A stretch of 64,000 nt of DNA from Planctomonas sp. JC2975. GTDB lineage: Bacteria > Actinomycetota > Actinomycetes > Actinomycetales > Microbacteriaceae. The stretch is from positions 2,480,001-2,544,000 of the forward strand of contig NZ_JABEKS010000001.1 of the NCBI RefSeq assembly GCF_012985205.1. The letters run 5' to 3'. The notes beneath the pieces were generated by a model that saw only the letters and a list, made by a program, of their open reading frames with translations, searched no databases and was not told the DNA's origin. Positions within the stretch are counted from its first letter, which is position 1; each line of letters opens with the position of its first letter. Positions 34,105-43,970 of the stretch are shown one piece after another. Both the position numbers and the translations under genes were made by a program.

Positions 34105-34860
34105 TCAACGCGTGGAGAGGAACTCGAGGATCGCAGCGGCGAGTTCGGGGGCGACCAGCGCGCTTCCGTGGTCGCCCGGAACGCGCACGAATCGGGCACC
34201 GTGCACAAGCGACGCCAGCCGATCGGCGTCGGACCGCTCATCCCGGTCACCGATCGCGATGAGCGTCGGGACGGCAATCCGTCGCAGGGCCTCCTCGGGG
34301 GTCGGAACAAGCGATTCCAGCAAGGAGAGCAACGCCCGAGGGTCCGTTCCACCCCGAGAGAACGCCTGCGCGATCCGCGCATCGGGCGAACCCTCCTCGA
34401 TCGTGACTCCGTTGACCAACGCGGTGAGAACGCGATGATTCATCCCGCCGCCTTGAGGGCCGGCCACCTTCGCCAATCCTTGTCCGGCCGCAATCGCATG
34501 CCCGGGCTTCGCACCCCGCACCAGCATGCGCACCACGATGCGCGCACCGAGTGAGTAACCCCCTAGGTCGTAGTCTCCGTCTCCGAGGCCGAGATGTTCG
34601 ACGAGCGCGAAGCCGTCGTCGGCAAGCACGTCCGACGGATACCCGTTGGGGTCTTCCGGTGAGGCGCTGTCCCCGCATCCGCGCGAGTCGGGAACAATGA
34701 CGCGATACCCGTGCCCCGCAAGCGTGCGAACCGGGTCGTGCTCGAGCAAACGCGAGCCAACACCACCGAAGCCGGGCAGAAAAACCACCGTGCGACCGGA
34801 TCCCGTCTCAGCCCACGCCAACTCCACGCCATCAGCGCCGGCGAATCGATGCGCACCCAT
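34105..34860 (-). CDS. Alpha/beta hydrolase
   Basis: 251 residues, ATG at 34860. The HG-type oxyanion region is LPGFGGVGS (about 29-37), the nucleophile elbow is GYSLG (about 100-104) and the catalytic acid and base lie in IAIGDRDERSD and PGDHGSAL near the C-terminus. It has no signal peptide. Substrate unknown; ester or amide hydrolase or dehalogenase-type all possible. It stands alone between the polymerase and a pair of membrane protein genes; it converges with the polymerase gene, whose stop is 32 bp away. Confidence 0.82.
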   Translation of the reverse strand: MGAHRFAGADGVELAWAETGSGRTVVFLPGFGGVGSRLLEHDPVRTLAGHGYRVIVPDSRGCGDSASPEDPNGYPSDVLADDGFALVEHLGLGDGDYDLGGYSLGARIVVRMLVRGAKPGHAIAAGQGLAKVAGPQGGGMNHRVLTALVNGVTIEEGSPDARIAQAFSRGGTDPRALLSLLESLVPTPEEALRRIAVPTLIAIGDRDERSDADRLASLVHGARFVRVPGDHGSALVAPELAAAILEFLSTR

Positions 34861-34956
34861 AACGCTGTCGACACTAGACCGACGGAATGGGGCGCCACCC
34901 ACTACGCGCACTCACCTGCGACCGGTTTCGACGGACGCAACCAGAGGTGAAGCGAC

Positions 34957-35304
34957 TCAGTCGTGCGGGTTGCTCGGGCCCGACGGGGCGTCCGGGGTGC
35001 CGCTGGTGCCGGCATCCGTCTCGCCTGAAGGGAGCTCGGGATGCTCGTGGTTCTGCTCGGCGAGATCGCGCCGCTCCTCGTCGTCGGGCTTGAACCCGAG
35101 CGCGAACATGGCCAGCACGACGAGCGTCACGATGAACGCGACGCCGAAGAAGATGAGGGACAGCACCGGCTCGCGCGTGGCCAGCAGCACGACGAGGCCG
35201 ACGAAGAGCGCCAGCACCGCGGCGATGCCGATGAACTCGACCGGCTTCATGCGGTCGCGCAGGGTCGGCTTGCGCCCGTCGGGCGTCTGGTTGTCGTCGG
35301 TCAC
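34957..35304 (-). CDS. Small membrane protein of unknown function
   Basis: 115 residues from a GTG at 35304 that overlaps the stop of the upstream DUF308 gene (GTGA). Two hydrophobic segments (about 22-43 and 48-70) and a charged C-terminal half rich in Glu, Asp, Pro and Ser (SGETDAGTSGTPDAPSG). I do not recognise a family. The overlap indicates joint expression with the DUF308 protein. Confidence 0.75.
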   Translation of the reverse strand: MTDDNQTPDGRKPTLRDRMKPVEFIGIAAVLALFVGLVVLLATREPVLSLIFFGVAFIVTLVVLAMFALGFKPDDEERRDLAEQNHEHPELPSGETDAGTSGTPDAPSGPSNPHD

Positions 35305-35924
35305 GCGTGTTTCTCCGAAGCTGTGTTGTCGTCGGCGTGCCCGTGCGCCAGTCCGAACTTGAGGGTGAAGGCGCCGATCCCCACGTAGACGCCGACGATC
35401 ACGGCGTAGGCGCCGAACAGGCCGACGGCCAGCAGGGAATCGGTGGGGATGAGCAGGAAGACCACGGCAAGCACCACGGTGAGGGCGCCGATGACCATCC
35501 AGTCGCGGGCCGACTCCGACCGGCCGCGGCTACGGATTCCGCAGTACAGCTCGGCGAATCCGGTGAGCAGAGCCCAGACGCTGACACCGTAGAGCAGAAC
35601 GCCGAGCCCGGCGTCGTTCAGCGAGAGGGCGGCGACGCCGACAACGACGCTCAGTGCGCCTTGGGCGACGAAAAGCCATCTGATCAGGGAATCCTTGAGC
35701 ACAAGGCTGCCGATGCCGACGACGATCCCCTCGATCAGCGCGAAGCTGCCGAAGACGATCAGGCCGACCCGGGCCGAGTGTTCAGGATCGAAGGTGATGA
35801 AGCCGCCTGCGAGGAGGGCGACGACCGCACGCGTCAGGGCGACGATCCAGTACCGATCCGGCCAGGATCGACGGGCGCTGACGCGCTCGGGCGCGGCTGA
35901 GCTCACGTGACTTCTTTCCTGCAT
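35301..35924 (-). CDS. HdeD-like DUF308 membrane protein
   Basis: 207 residues with six hydrophobic segments (about 25-48, 55-75, 82-102, 108-128, 145-165 and 170-192), the repeated Gly-rich pattern of the HdeD/DUF308 family, a membrane group linked to acid resistance in enterobacteria. No role is known in actinobacteria. Its end overlaps the GTG start of the small membrane protein by four bases. The first 20 residues are hydrophilic and basic. Confidence 0.8.
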   Translation of the reverse strand: MQERSHVSSAAPERVSARRSWPDRYWIVALTRAVVALLAGGFITFDPEHSARVGLIVFGSFALIEGIVVGIGSLVLKDSLIRWLFVAQGALSVVVGVAALSLNDAGLGVLLYGVSVWALLTGFAELYCGIRSRGRSESARDWMVIGALTVVLAVVFLLIPTDSLLAVGLFGAYAVIVGVYVGIGAFTLKFGLAHGHADDNTASEKHA

Positions 35925-36012
35925 TCAGTGGCGGCATGCGCGGTGCGGGGAGGCGGATGCCGAGGCCTCATCGATTCTACCGGTCGTAGACGAGTGGTCG
36001 CCTGGGCTCCTA

Positions 36013-36849
36013 TCAGGGAGCGTCCACGGTCGGCGCCGTCCCGATCGCGACGGTGCCGTCGACCTCGTCGTCGTGCACGATCGACGCGGCGAACCCGGCC
36101 GACTCGAGGATGCCGGCCGTCGCGGATGCCTGCCTCCTGCTCGTCTCGATGATGAGGTTTCCGCCTGGCCTGAGCCACTCCCGTGCGCCGTGTGCGACCC
36201 TGCGATGCAGCACCAATCCGTCGTCCCCGCCGTCGAGCGCTGCCAGGGCTTCGTGCTCGCGGGCTTCCGGTGGCATGAGACGGATCTCGTCGGTCGGAAC
36301 GTACGGCGCGTTCGCGACGATGAGGTCGACGGATCCGCGCAGGGATGCCGGAAGAGGCGCGTACAGGTCGCCGACGTAGACCTGCGGGTCGGCATCTGCC
36401 GTCGCACCTGAATGGTGCGCGGCCGAGACGGATGCGAGCGTGCGGCGCGCGCAGTCCGCAGCGGCCGGGTCGATGTCGACGGCGTGCACCGCGGCATCCG
36501 GCCGGGCGTCGAGGATCGCCGCACCGATCGCGCCCGCGCCGCAGCAGAGGTCGAGGACCACGGGATTGCGCGGCGCGAGGCGCAGCGCCTCGTGCACGAG
36601 CACGGACGTGCGCTGACGCGGTACGAACACACCGGGAGTGACCGCGACCCGCAATCCGCGGAACTCCGCCCAGCCGAGGATGTACTCGAGCGGCTCTCCC
36701 GCCACGCGTCGCGAGACGTCGCGTTCCAGTTGTGCGGCGTCGGCCGACTCGTCGATGAGGAGGCGCGCTTCGTCTTCGGCGAAGACGCATCCGGCGGCGC
36801 GGAGCCGTGCGACGATCGCGTCGAGATCATCCGAGTGCGGCCGGGCCAT
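36013..36849 (-). CDS. PrmC/HemK-like protein glutamine methyltransferase paralogue
   Basis: 278 residues, ATG at 36849. The N-terminal helical domain (about 1-75) precedes the SAM-binding core: motif I LDLCCGAGAIG (about 110-120), then VDIDPAA. The substrate-binding NPPY motif that holds the target glutamine is changed to NAPYVP (about 188-193). PrmC proper methylates release factors; this variant is the group commonly annotated as putative protein N5-glutamine methyltransferase in actinobacteria. The swap of Pro for Ala leaves activity likely but not proved. Its start overlaps the end of the XRE regulator gene by 23 bases, so they form one operon. Confidence 0.82.
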   Translation of the reverse strand: MARPHSDDLDAIVARLRAAGCVFAEDEARLLIDESADAAQLERDVSRRVAGEPLEYILGWAEFRGLRVAVTPGVFVPRQRTSVLVHEALRLAPRNPVVLDLCCGAGAIGAAILDARPDAAVHAVDIDPAAADCARRTLASVSAAHHSGATADADPQVYVGDLYAPLPASLRGSVDLIVANAPYVPTDEIRLMPPEAREHEALAALDGGDDGLVLHRRVAHGAREWLRPGGNLIIETSRRQASATAGILESAGFAASIVHDDEVDGTVAIGTAPTVDAP

Positions 36850-37783
36850 GGGTGTCCTTCCGGGTGGGTGCCGCCGGGTCAACCCGCGGTCGACGCTGCG
36901 AGAGCAGTTGCGCCAGGCGGGCGGCGGAATCGGATCCGGGCGCCGGCGTGTAGATCACCACGTGAAGGTCAGGGTGGTCGGACGGCGACAACTGGTGGTG
37001 CTCGAGCGTGAGGAGTCCGGCTGTCGGATGCCGGAACATGCGCTCGCGCGACGCGAACCCCTCGATGTCGTGGGCCGCCCAGGCGGTCCGGAACTCCGGG
37101 CTCGCCGCCTCGAGCCGCGCCACGAGCGCGAGGTAAGCCGGATCGCCGAGCCGGGGACCCGCATCCGCCCGGAATTCGGCCACGAACCGGCGACTCGTCG
37201 CCTCCCAGTCAGGGAGCAGTTCGCGCACGTACGGGTCGGTGAACACCAGCCAGAGCAGATTGCGGTCCTCGCCGTGTGCCGTCGCAACCCCTGGGTACAG
37301 CGCGGCATAAGCCGCGTTCCAGCCGGCGATGCGCCAGTCGGCCGTGACCGTGTAGGCGGGCGATCCGGCGAGCGCGTCCATGAGCCGCTGCACCTGCGGC
37401 GGGGCGATGGCGACCGGAGCCGGAGCGGATGCGGTGGCCGGCGAGTATCCGGCCAGCGCGAGCAGGTAGTCGTGCTCCGCGACAGTGAGCCGGAGCGCAC
37501 GCGCGATCGCGTCGAGCACCTGTCTGGACGGATGGATGTCCCGCCCCTGCTCCAGCCAGGTGTACCAGGTGACGCTCACGCCGCTCAGGTACGAGACGTC
37601 TTCGCGACGGAGCCCCGAGGTGCGCGTTCGGCCGAGCGTTGGCAGGCCGGCATCCGCTCGCGAGAGGGTCTCCCGTCGGGCACGCAGGAAGGCACCGAGC
37701 TCCGAACGACCGTTCTCCGCTTGCTTCGCCTGTGCCAGCTTCGTCTCTGCCCGGTTCGCCTGCCAGGCTGCACCATCGAGCAT
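36827..37783 (-). CDS. XRE-family (helix-turn-helix, MmyB-like) transcriptional regulator
   Basis: 318 residues from the ATG at 37783 (MLDGAAWQ); other in-frame starts occur just upstream. A Cro/CI-like helix-turn-helix spans about residues 60-115: LRREDVSYLSGVSVTWYTWLEQGRDIHPS. The MmyB ligand-binding domain follows with WRIAGWNAAYAALYP, WLVFTDPYVRELLPDWE and FRTAWAAHDIEGF. Such regulators respond to small molecules or lipid-like ligands. It is the first gene of a two-gene operon with the PrmC-like methyltransferase (23-base overlap). Its start lies about 90 bp from the end of the MarR gene, which is read in the same direction. Confidence 0.85.
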   Translation of the reverse strand: MLDGAAWQANRAETKLAQAKQAENGRSELGAFLRARRETLSRADAGLPTLGRTRTSGLRREDVSYLSGVSVTWYTWLEQGRDIHPSRQVLDAIARALRLTVAEHDYLLALAGYSPATASAPAPVAIAPPQVQRLMDALAGSPAYTVTADWRIAGWNAAYAALYPGVATAHGEDRNLLWLVFTDPYVRELLPDWEATSRRFVAEFRADAGPRLGDPAYLALVARLEAASPEFRTAWAAHDIEGFASRERMFRHPTAGLLTLEHHQLSPSDHPDLHVVIYTPAPGSDSAARLAQLLSQRRPRVDPAAPTRKDTHGPAALG

Positions 37784-37874
37784 CGCCACGGTGACAACGC
37801 TAATACGCCGGGTACTAGTATCCGGCCATCGTGCCGGCCGCCTTCGGTGCAACCGGTTGTGCTGCGCGGGCCTG

Positions 37875-38330
37875 TCACGTCCAGTCGGAGAGGTCGGTCG
37901 GTCCGCGACGCCCGCGCGGGGCATCGGCGAGGGTTCTGAGCGTGACGTCGATGTTCGCGTCGCCGACGCGCTCCCGCCAGCGCCGCAGCTCGCGGGAGAA
38001 CGCCTCGGCCGATCGGCGCAGCATCTCGTGGCCATGCGGCGTCGGGGTGAGGATGCGTTCCCGTCGGTCGCCCGGGTTCCGTTCACGACTGATCAGCCCG
38101 AGCTGCTCGAGGGTGCCCGCGGTCTTGGTCGCTGCCTGCTTGCTGACCCCGAGCCGCTCGCCGAGCTGCACGCTCGTGCAGCCTGCACCGATCGCCTGCA
38201 TCGCGAAGCCGTGCGTCGGCCGGACCTCGGCGAACCCGGCCGGCGCGAGTTCCTCGTGAGCGGCGTCGACCAGGCCGCGGAACGCCGACATGAGCAGGAA
38301 CGGCATGGCGAGGTCGTCGATCGGGTCCAT
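37875..38330 (-). CDS. MarR-family transcriptional regulator
   Basis: 151 residues. The winged helix is QLGERLGVSKQAATKTAGTLEQLGLISRERNPGDRRERILTPTP: recognition helix about 66-78 and the DRRERI wing about 90-95. It sits divergently from a cupin-MFS pair over a 41-bp near-perfect dyad (38350-38390) that overlaps the likely promoter, so it is expected to repress that pair and itself. Ligand unknown. It is the standard MarR arrangement for drug or aromatic-compound export. Confidence 0.88.
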   Translation of the reverse strand: MDPIDDLAMPFLLMSAFRGLVDAAHEELAPAGFAEVRPTHGFAMQAIGAGCTSVQLGERLGVSKQAATKTAGTLEQLGLISRERNPGDRRERILTPTPHGHEMLRRSAEAFSRELRRWRERVGDANIDVTLRTLADAPRGRRGPTDLSDWT

Positions 38331-38349
38331 CGCATGATTCTACGTGAAT

Positions 38350-38390
38350 GGACAACGTGGTTGACCGTATACTGGTCAACCATGTTGTCC
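38350..38390. promoter_or_regulatory. MarR operator candidate: 17-bp arms with a 7-bp centre
   Basis: GGACAACGTGGTTGACC (38350-38366) and GGTCAACCATGTTGTCC (38374-38390) are reverse complements with one mismatch; the centre is GTATACT. The centre TATACT could be the -10 of the cupin gene, 38 bp before its start. Confidence 0.8.
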
Positions 38391-38409
38391 AATTCGGAAG
38401 GGTGAAGTC

Positions 38410-38781
38410 ATGCCGCATCTCGCCAGCACCTCGACCAGCAGTCACCGGCTCCAAGGAGTCACGTTCACTCCGTTCGTCAACACCGCCGGCGGCGCCAGGG
38501 ACCTCGCCGCGTGGCAGGTGGACATACCGGCCCGCACGCCGGGAGCGCCTCACACGATGTCCGAGGAAGAGGTGCTGCACGTTCTCACGGGAGCGGTGGA
38601 TGTCGGCATCGACGACGAACGGTTCACGGCGCGCGCGGGGGACGCCATCCTCGTTCCGGCCGGAGCGCTGTTCCAGCTCAGCAACACCACCGATGAACCC
38701 GCTCGCGCCTGGGTCACCACGCTGATCGGGATGAACGCTGTGCTGGCCGGCGAGCGCTTCGAGCCGCCGTGGGCGCAGTGA
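38410..38781 (+). CDS. Cupin-domain protein
   Basis: 123 residues with AAGGGTGAAG before the ATG. Cupin motif 1 is HTMSEEEVLHVLTGAVDVGIDDE (histidine and glutamate about 48-60, PHTMSEEEVLHVL), motif 2 PAGALFQLSNTTDEP. This is the single-domain cupin shape of quercetinase-like or epimerase-like small proteins; one histidine is missing in motif 2 (PAGALFQL lacks the usual His), so metal binding may be weak. It probably binds or processes the ligand sensed by the MarR protein (inference). It is followed by an MFS exporter in the same direction. Confidence 0.85.
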   Translation: MPHLASTSTSSHRLQGVTFTPFVNTAGGARDLAAWQVDIPARTPGAPHTMSEEEVLHVLTGAVDVGIDDERFTARAGDAILVPAGALFQLSNTTDEPARAWVTTLIGMNAVLAGERFEPPWAQ

Positions 38782-38858
38782 CGGCCGGCCTCGGGGCGGA
38801 ATCCAGATCCGGCGAGCACTTACCCTCGAAAGGTCCGCCCACCTACGAAAGCGTCACC

Positions 38859-40160
<1,302 letters not shown>

Positions 40161-40172
40161 GCGACGACTCGC

Positions 40173-40853
40173 TCAACCTCGGGCGTGAGTCGACGGGTGC
40201 GCCCTGCCACCTCGGCGCGGCATCCGCGGACGCAAGGGCAGCAACAGGAACACGGCGACCAACAGGTACCCGAAGACCGAGATCTTCGGGAAGAACAGCC
40301 CGAGCACGATCAGGACGACGTAGCCGCCGAGTCCTGGCGTGAGTCGCGTGGTCAGGAGCGAGATCTCGTCGTCGGCGAGGTCGGGGGCGACGAGCTTCGC
40401 ACGCACGGCGTAGCGCCACAGCACGGAGAGCAGCACCGAGCACAGGAGCAGCATGATCCCGTAGGTCACCGACGCCACGCGCTCTGCACCCTCCGCGTCT
40501 CGGAACTCGCCGAGCAGTCCCGTCGCGAAGGGCAGCAGGCAGACGAAGAACAGCAGCAGGAGGTTGAGGCGGAGGAGCACGGGATCCACGCGCTCGAGGT
40601 ACTCCGTCATCGTGTTATGGCCGAGCCAGATCGTGCCGATGGTGGCGAAGCTCACGAGGAAGCCGAGGTAGCCGGGCCACTCGTGCAGGAGTGCGCCGAC
40701 GAGGTCCTTCTGAGCGGCCAGCGGAATGGCGAGGTCCAGCACGAGCAGTGTCATCGCCACCGCGAAGACGCCGTCGCTGATCGCCTCCATCCGGCCCTTG
40801 CCCTGCTTGAGACGGCGGTGCGACGGTGCCGGCTGTTCCCCCTGATCGGCCAC
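40173..40853 (-). CDS. TMEM175-family potassium channel-like membrane protein (third copy)
   Basis: 226 residues from a GTG at 40853 with no strong ribosome site; the family signature begins GRMEAISDGVFAVAMTLLVLDLAIPL (about 22-47), the ISDGVFAVAMT form being closer to human/E. coli-like TMEM175 helices than the copies at 645 and 3353. FVSFATIGTIWLGHNTMTEYL and a long Leu-rich pair (LLLLFFVCLLPFATGLLGEF) follow, with a C-terminal Arg-rich tail. It converges on the MFS gene 12 bp away. Potassium conductance is inferred from family. Confidence 0.85.
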   Translation of the reverse strand: MADQGEQPAPSHRRLKQGKGRMEAISDGVFAVAMTLLVLDLAIPLAAQKDLVGALLHEWPGYLGFLVSFATIGTIWLGHNTMTEYLERVDPVLLRLNLLLLFFVCLLPFATGLLGEFRDAEGAERVASVTYGIMLLLCSVLLSVLWRYAVRAKLVAPDLADDEISLLTTRLTPGLGGYVVLIVLGLFFPKISVFGYLLVAVFLLLPLRPRMPRRGGRAHPSTHARG

Positions 40854-41002
40854 GCGCCCATTCTCGTTGGCGGATGCCGCGTCACCCGGCCGCACGAAAG
40901 GGTGTCGCGTTCGCCACCCGTGTCGATCGCGGCCTGGCCCGTTCGACCTTGGTGATGAGAGGGTCGTAGAAAGAGCGACCCGCAACCACGAGGAGCACCA
41001 TC

Positions 41003-41422
41003 ATGGCCAAGTACATGCTGATCATGCGGACGACGGATGAGGCGGCCGCCGCGTTCATGAACGCCGACTTCACCGAGATCGTCAACGCGATGGGACGGTT
41101 CAACGACGAGCTCATCCGAGCCGGCGTGCTGCTGGCAGCCGAGGGCCTGGACAGCGCAGAGGAAGGGGTCGTCGTCGACTTCACGTCAGAAGCGCCCGTC
41201 GTGACGGATGGCCCGTACGGCGAGACGAAGGAGCTGTTCAACGGCTACTACATCCTCGACGTCGCGTCAGCGCAGGAAGCCGTCGAATGGACCAAGCGGA
41301 TGCCGTACACCGACGGCGCGAAGATCGAGATCCGACGGGTCACGACCATCGACGAGTTCCCGCAGGACAACGAGTGGATCCGTAAGGAGCGCGCCTGGCG
41401 GGAGGCCACCGGGCAGCTGTGA
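41003..41422 (+). CDS. YCII/DGPF-domain protein
   Basis: 139 residues, ATG at 41003, RBS AGGAG. MAKYMLIMRTTDE and DGPYGETKELFNGYYILDVAS are the YCII-related/DGPF family signatures. Members are small ferredoxin-like-fold proteins; DGPF proteins are almost always found next to ECF42 sigma factors (established association), as here: its end overlaps the GTG start of the sigma-factor gene by four bases. The acidic DGPF-type motif and conserved His/Asp suggest a catalytic or ligand-binding role, but no activity is known. Confidence 0.9.
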   Translation: MAKYMLIMRTTDEAAAAFMNADFTEIVNAMGRFNDELIRAGVLLAAEGLDSAEEGVVVDFTSEAPVVTDGPYGETKELFNGYYILDVASAQEAVEWTKRMPYTDGAKIEIRRVTTIDEFPQDNEWIRKERAWREATGQL

Positions 41423-42678
41423 CCTCGTCCAAGACCGAGGCGCGGCGCACCCTCGAGGCCGTGTGGCGCATGGATGCCGCACGCATCGTCGGTGCGCTCG
41501 CCCGGTACACGGGCGATCTCCCGCTCGCAGAAGACGTCGCGCAGGAGGCGCTGGCCGAGGCGATCGTCGGGTGGGAGACCTCCGGGATCCCGCGGGATCC
41601 GGTGGCGTGGCTGCTCTCCGTCGGGCGACGCCGCGCGATCGACGCGTTTCGGCGCCGCGCCGCGGGCGACGAGCGCTACGCGCTGCTTGCGCAGGAACTG
41701 GACGAGCAGACGCCCGGCGCCGACGTGCTGTTCGATCCGGATGCGATCGACGACGACGTTCTCGCCCTGGTCTTCACCGCCTGCCACCCCGTTCTCTCGC
41801 GCGAGGCCGCGATCGCGCTCACCCTCCGGGTGGTGGGCGGACTCACGACGGATGAGATCGCGAAGGCGTTCTTCGTACCCGTTCCGACGGTCCAGGCGCG
41901 CATCACGCGCGCGAAGAAGACGCTGGCCGCGGCGAAGGTGCCATTCGAGGTTCCGGATGCCGCATCCCGCCCCGCCCGACTGGCCCAGGTGCTCTCCGTG
42001 CTGTACCTGGTCTTCACGGAGGGTTCGTCGGCCACCACCGGGGACGCGTGGATGCGATCCGACCTCGCTTTCGAGGCGATCCGCTTGAATCGAGTGCTCG
42101 CACGGCTGATGCCGGACAACGAGGTGTACGGACTGCTCGCCCTGATGGAGCTGACCGCTGCGAGGTTCCCCGCCCGAATAGACCATGACGGCCGTCCGGT
42201 GCTTCTCGAGCAGCAGGACCGCGGCCGATGGGACCACGCTGCCGTTATCCGCGGACGAGCCGCTCTGGCACGAGCCAGCGCGTTCGGACGAGGGTTGGGG
42301 GCATACGGGCTGCAGGCATCGATCGCGGAGTGCCACGCGGTGGCCCCCTCGGTGCAGGAGACGGACTGGGGGCGCGTGGTCGTGCTTTACGAGGCGCTCG
42401 GGAGGCTGGCACCCTCTCCGGTCGTGGACCTCAACCGCGCGGTCGCGGTCGCGATGGCATCCGGACCCAGCGCCGGCCTCGCGATCGTCGACGACCTCCA
42501 GGCGCAGGACGCCCTGCCCGGCTCGCATCTGCTGCCTTCGGTACGCGCCGAGCTGCTCGCTCGCATGGGCCGACATGCGGATGCCCGCGCCGCCTACCTG
42601 CGCGCCGCCGAGTTGTGCGACAACACCGCGGAACGCGCCGTTCTGCGCGCGAAGGCCGACGCGGCTCTCCGCGGCTGA
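41419..42678 (+). CDS. ECF42-type RNA polymerase sigma factor with C-terminal DUF6596/TPR-like domain
   Basis: 419 residues from a GTG at 41419 overlapping the stop of the DGPF gene (GTGA). Sigma-2 is visible in LARYTGDLPLAEDVAQEALAEAIVGWE (about 22-50), sigma-4 in LRVVGGLTTDEIAKAFFVPVPTVQARITRAKKTLAAA (about 135-175). The C-terminal 240 residues replace an anti-sigma factor; helices in this extension resemble tetratricopeptide repeats and act as an activating or regulating domain in ECF42 (family knowledge). No anti-sigma gene is nearby. It is probably co-regulated with the DGPF gene, its presumed target. Confidence 0.9.
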   Translation: MTSSKTEARRTLEAVWRMDAARIVGALARYTGDLPLAEDVAQEALAEAIVGWETSGIPRDPVAWLLSVGRRRAIDAFRRRAAGDERYALLAQELDEQTPGADVLFDPDAIDDDVLALVFTACHPVLSREAAIALTLRVVGGLTTDEIAKAFFVPVPTVQARITRAKKTLAAAKVPFEVPDAASRPARLAQVLSVLYLVFTEGSSATTGDAWMRSDLAFEAIRLNRVLARLMPDNEVYGLLALMELTAARFPARIDHDGRPVLLEQQDRGRWDHAAVIRGRAALARASAFGRGLGAYGLQASIAECHAVAPSVQETDWGRVVVLYEALGRLAPSPVVDLNRAVAVAMASGPSAGLAIVDDLQAQDALPGSHLLPSVRAELLARMGRHADARAAYLRAAELCDNTAERAVLRAKADAALRG

Positions 42679-42849
42679 GCCGACCGATCACGTCACCCAC
42701 GCTGCCGAATCCCCGAGTGAAGCGCTCCGATGAGCAGTGTTCGGCCCGTGCACTCCGGCCCTCTTGACGCCCAGCTTGCTTTTTGCAAGTGTTAACGCGT
42801 TCGCACGATGAACACCAAAACGACAACGGAACTGACAAAGGGGACCACC

Positions 42850-43284
42850 ATGAGCATGATGTTCGTCAACCTGCCCGTCACCGATCTCGAGCGCGCGAAG
42901 ACGTTCTACGAAGCGATCGGCGGCACGGTGAATCCGAAGTTCACCGACCACAACGCGGCCTGCGTCGTCATCGACGAAGACCACAACTACCTCATGCTCG
43001 TGACGCGGGACTACTTCCAGACGTTCACGGACCTGCCCATCGGCGACCCGGCGTCGAATCCGTCGATGACGGTCGCGCTCTTCCGCGACAGCCGCGACGA
43101 GGTCGATGCGGTCGTCGCGGACGGCCTCGCCGCCGGCGGTACCGAGGCGCGTCCCGCAGCCGACTACGGATTCATGTACCAGCGCCAGGTGACCGATCCC
43201 GACGGCAACATCGTCGAGTTCGGCTGGATGGACCCCGTTGCCGCCCAGCAGGGGCCGGAGGCGTACGCGAGCCAGCAGGCCTGA
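42850..43284 (+). CDS. VOC-family (glyoxalase/bleomycin resistance) protein
   Basis: 144 residues, ATG at 42850 after AAAGGGG. FVNLPVTDLERAKTFYEAIGG (about 5-25) begins the first beta-alpha-beta-beta-beta module and DPDGNIVEFGWM the end of the second, with the typical HNAAC and E/H metal positions. Length matches one-chain members that act as glyoxalases, dioxygenases or drug-binding proteins. It lies 170 bp after the ECF42 gene and 5 bp before an HxlR regulator; a palindromic AACGCGTT (42794-42801) lies upstream in the leader. Confidence 0.85.
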   Translation: MSMMFVNLPVTDLERAKTFYEAIGGTVNPKFTDHNAACVVIDEDHNYLMLVTRDYFQTFTDLPIGDPASNPSMTVALFRDSRDEVDAVVADGLAAGGTEARPAADYGFMYQRQVTDPDGNIVEFGWMDPVAAQQGPEAYASQQA

Positions 43285-43289
43285 GGTCG

Positions 43290-43931
43290 ATGGCAGCGCG
43301 AGACTACGGCCAGTACGGCGGCATCACGCGGGCGGTGGAGCTCGTCGGCGAGCGCTGGGCGCTGCTCATCGTGCGCGACCTGCTCGTCGGGCCGCGCCGC
43401 TATGGAGAGCTCGCAGCGGGACTTCCCCGCATCCCGAGCAACATCCTGTCGGCGCGGCTCAAGGAGCTGCAGGCGGCCGGCGTCATCCGCAGGGCACCGC
43501 GTTCGCGCATCGTGCTCTACGAGCTGACACCGTACGGCCGTGAGCTGGAGCCGATCGTGCTCGCGTTCGGAGCCTGGGGGTTCAAGGCATTGGACGATCC
43601 GCGCGATGAGCAGGTCATCACACCGGATTCGGTGACGATGGATCTGCGCACCGCGTTCCGTGCGCAGGTTGCAGCCGCGCTTCCCACCACCTCGTACGCC
43701 ACGCGATTCGGCGAGGCCGAGCTGCTCGTCAAGGTGGACGGCGCCGCACTCGATGTGACACGGGGGGTGGGACCGGCCGACCTCGCCTTCGCGGCCGGAC
43801 CGGACATCCGCCACCTCATCACCGGAGAGCTGAGCGCGGATCGGGCCATCGCCACTGGCGTCGTCGAAGTGCTCGGCGGACGCAGCGAACTGCTCGGCCG
43901 TTTCGCCGACACGTTCCATCTGGCCGCCTGA
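43290..43931 (+). CDS. HxlR/winged-helix regulator with C-terminal SCP2-like extension
   Basis: 213 residues. The start at ATG 43290 is 5 bp after the VOC stop. The HxlR wing is AVELVGERWALLIVRDLLVGPRRYGELAAGLPRIPSNILSARLKELQAAGVIRR (about 13-66), and a long C-terminal part (about 100-205) with LLVKVDGAALDVTRGVGPADLAF and GGRSELLGRFADTF is typical of the HxlR group with an extra ligand domain. It is thought to sense quinones or aldehydes. It is co-transcribed with the VOC gene, which it may regulate. Confidence 0.85.
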   Translation: MAARDYGQYGGITRAVELVGERWALLIVRDLLVGPRRYGELAAGLPRIPSNILSARLKELQAAGVIRRAPRSRIVLYELTPYGRELEPIVLAFGAWGFKALDDPRDEQVITPDSVTMDLRTAFRAQVAAALPTTSYATRFGEAELLVKVDGAALDVTRGVGPADLAFAAGPDIRHLITGELSADRAIATGVVEVLGGRSELLGRFADTFHLAA

Positions 43932-43970
43932 GTCATTCCCCGTTTTCGCCTCGTGGCGGAGACTGGGGAC

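Noticed and set aside
38769-38858. Upstream GTG starts for the MFS gene
   Set aside because: The GTG at 38859 gives the typical length; the one at 38778 is kept only as an alternative because of its stop-start overlap with the cupin gene.
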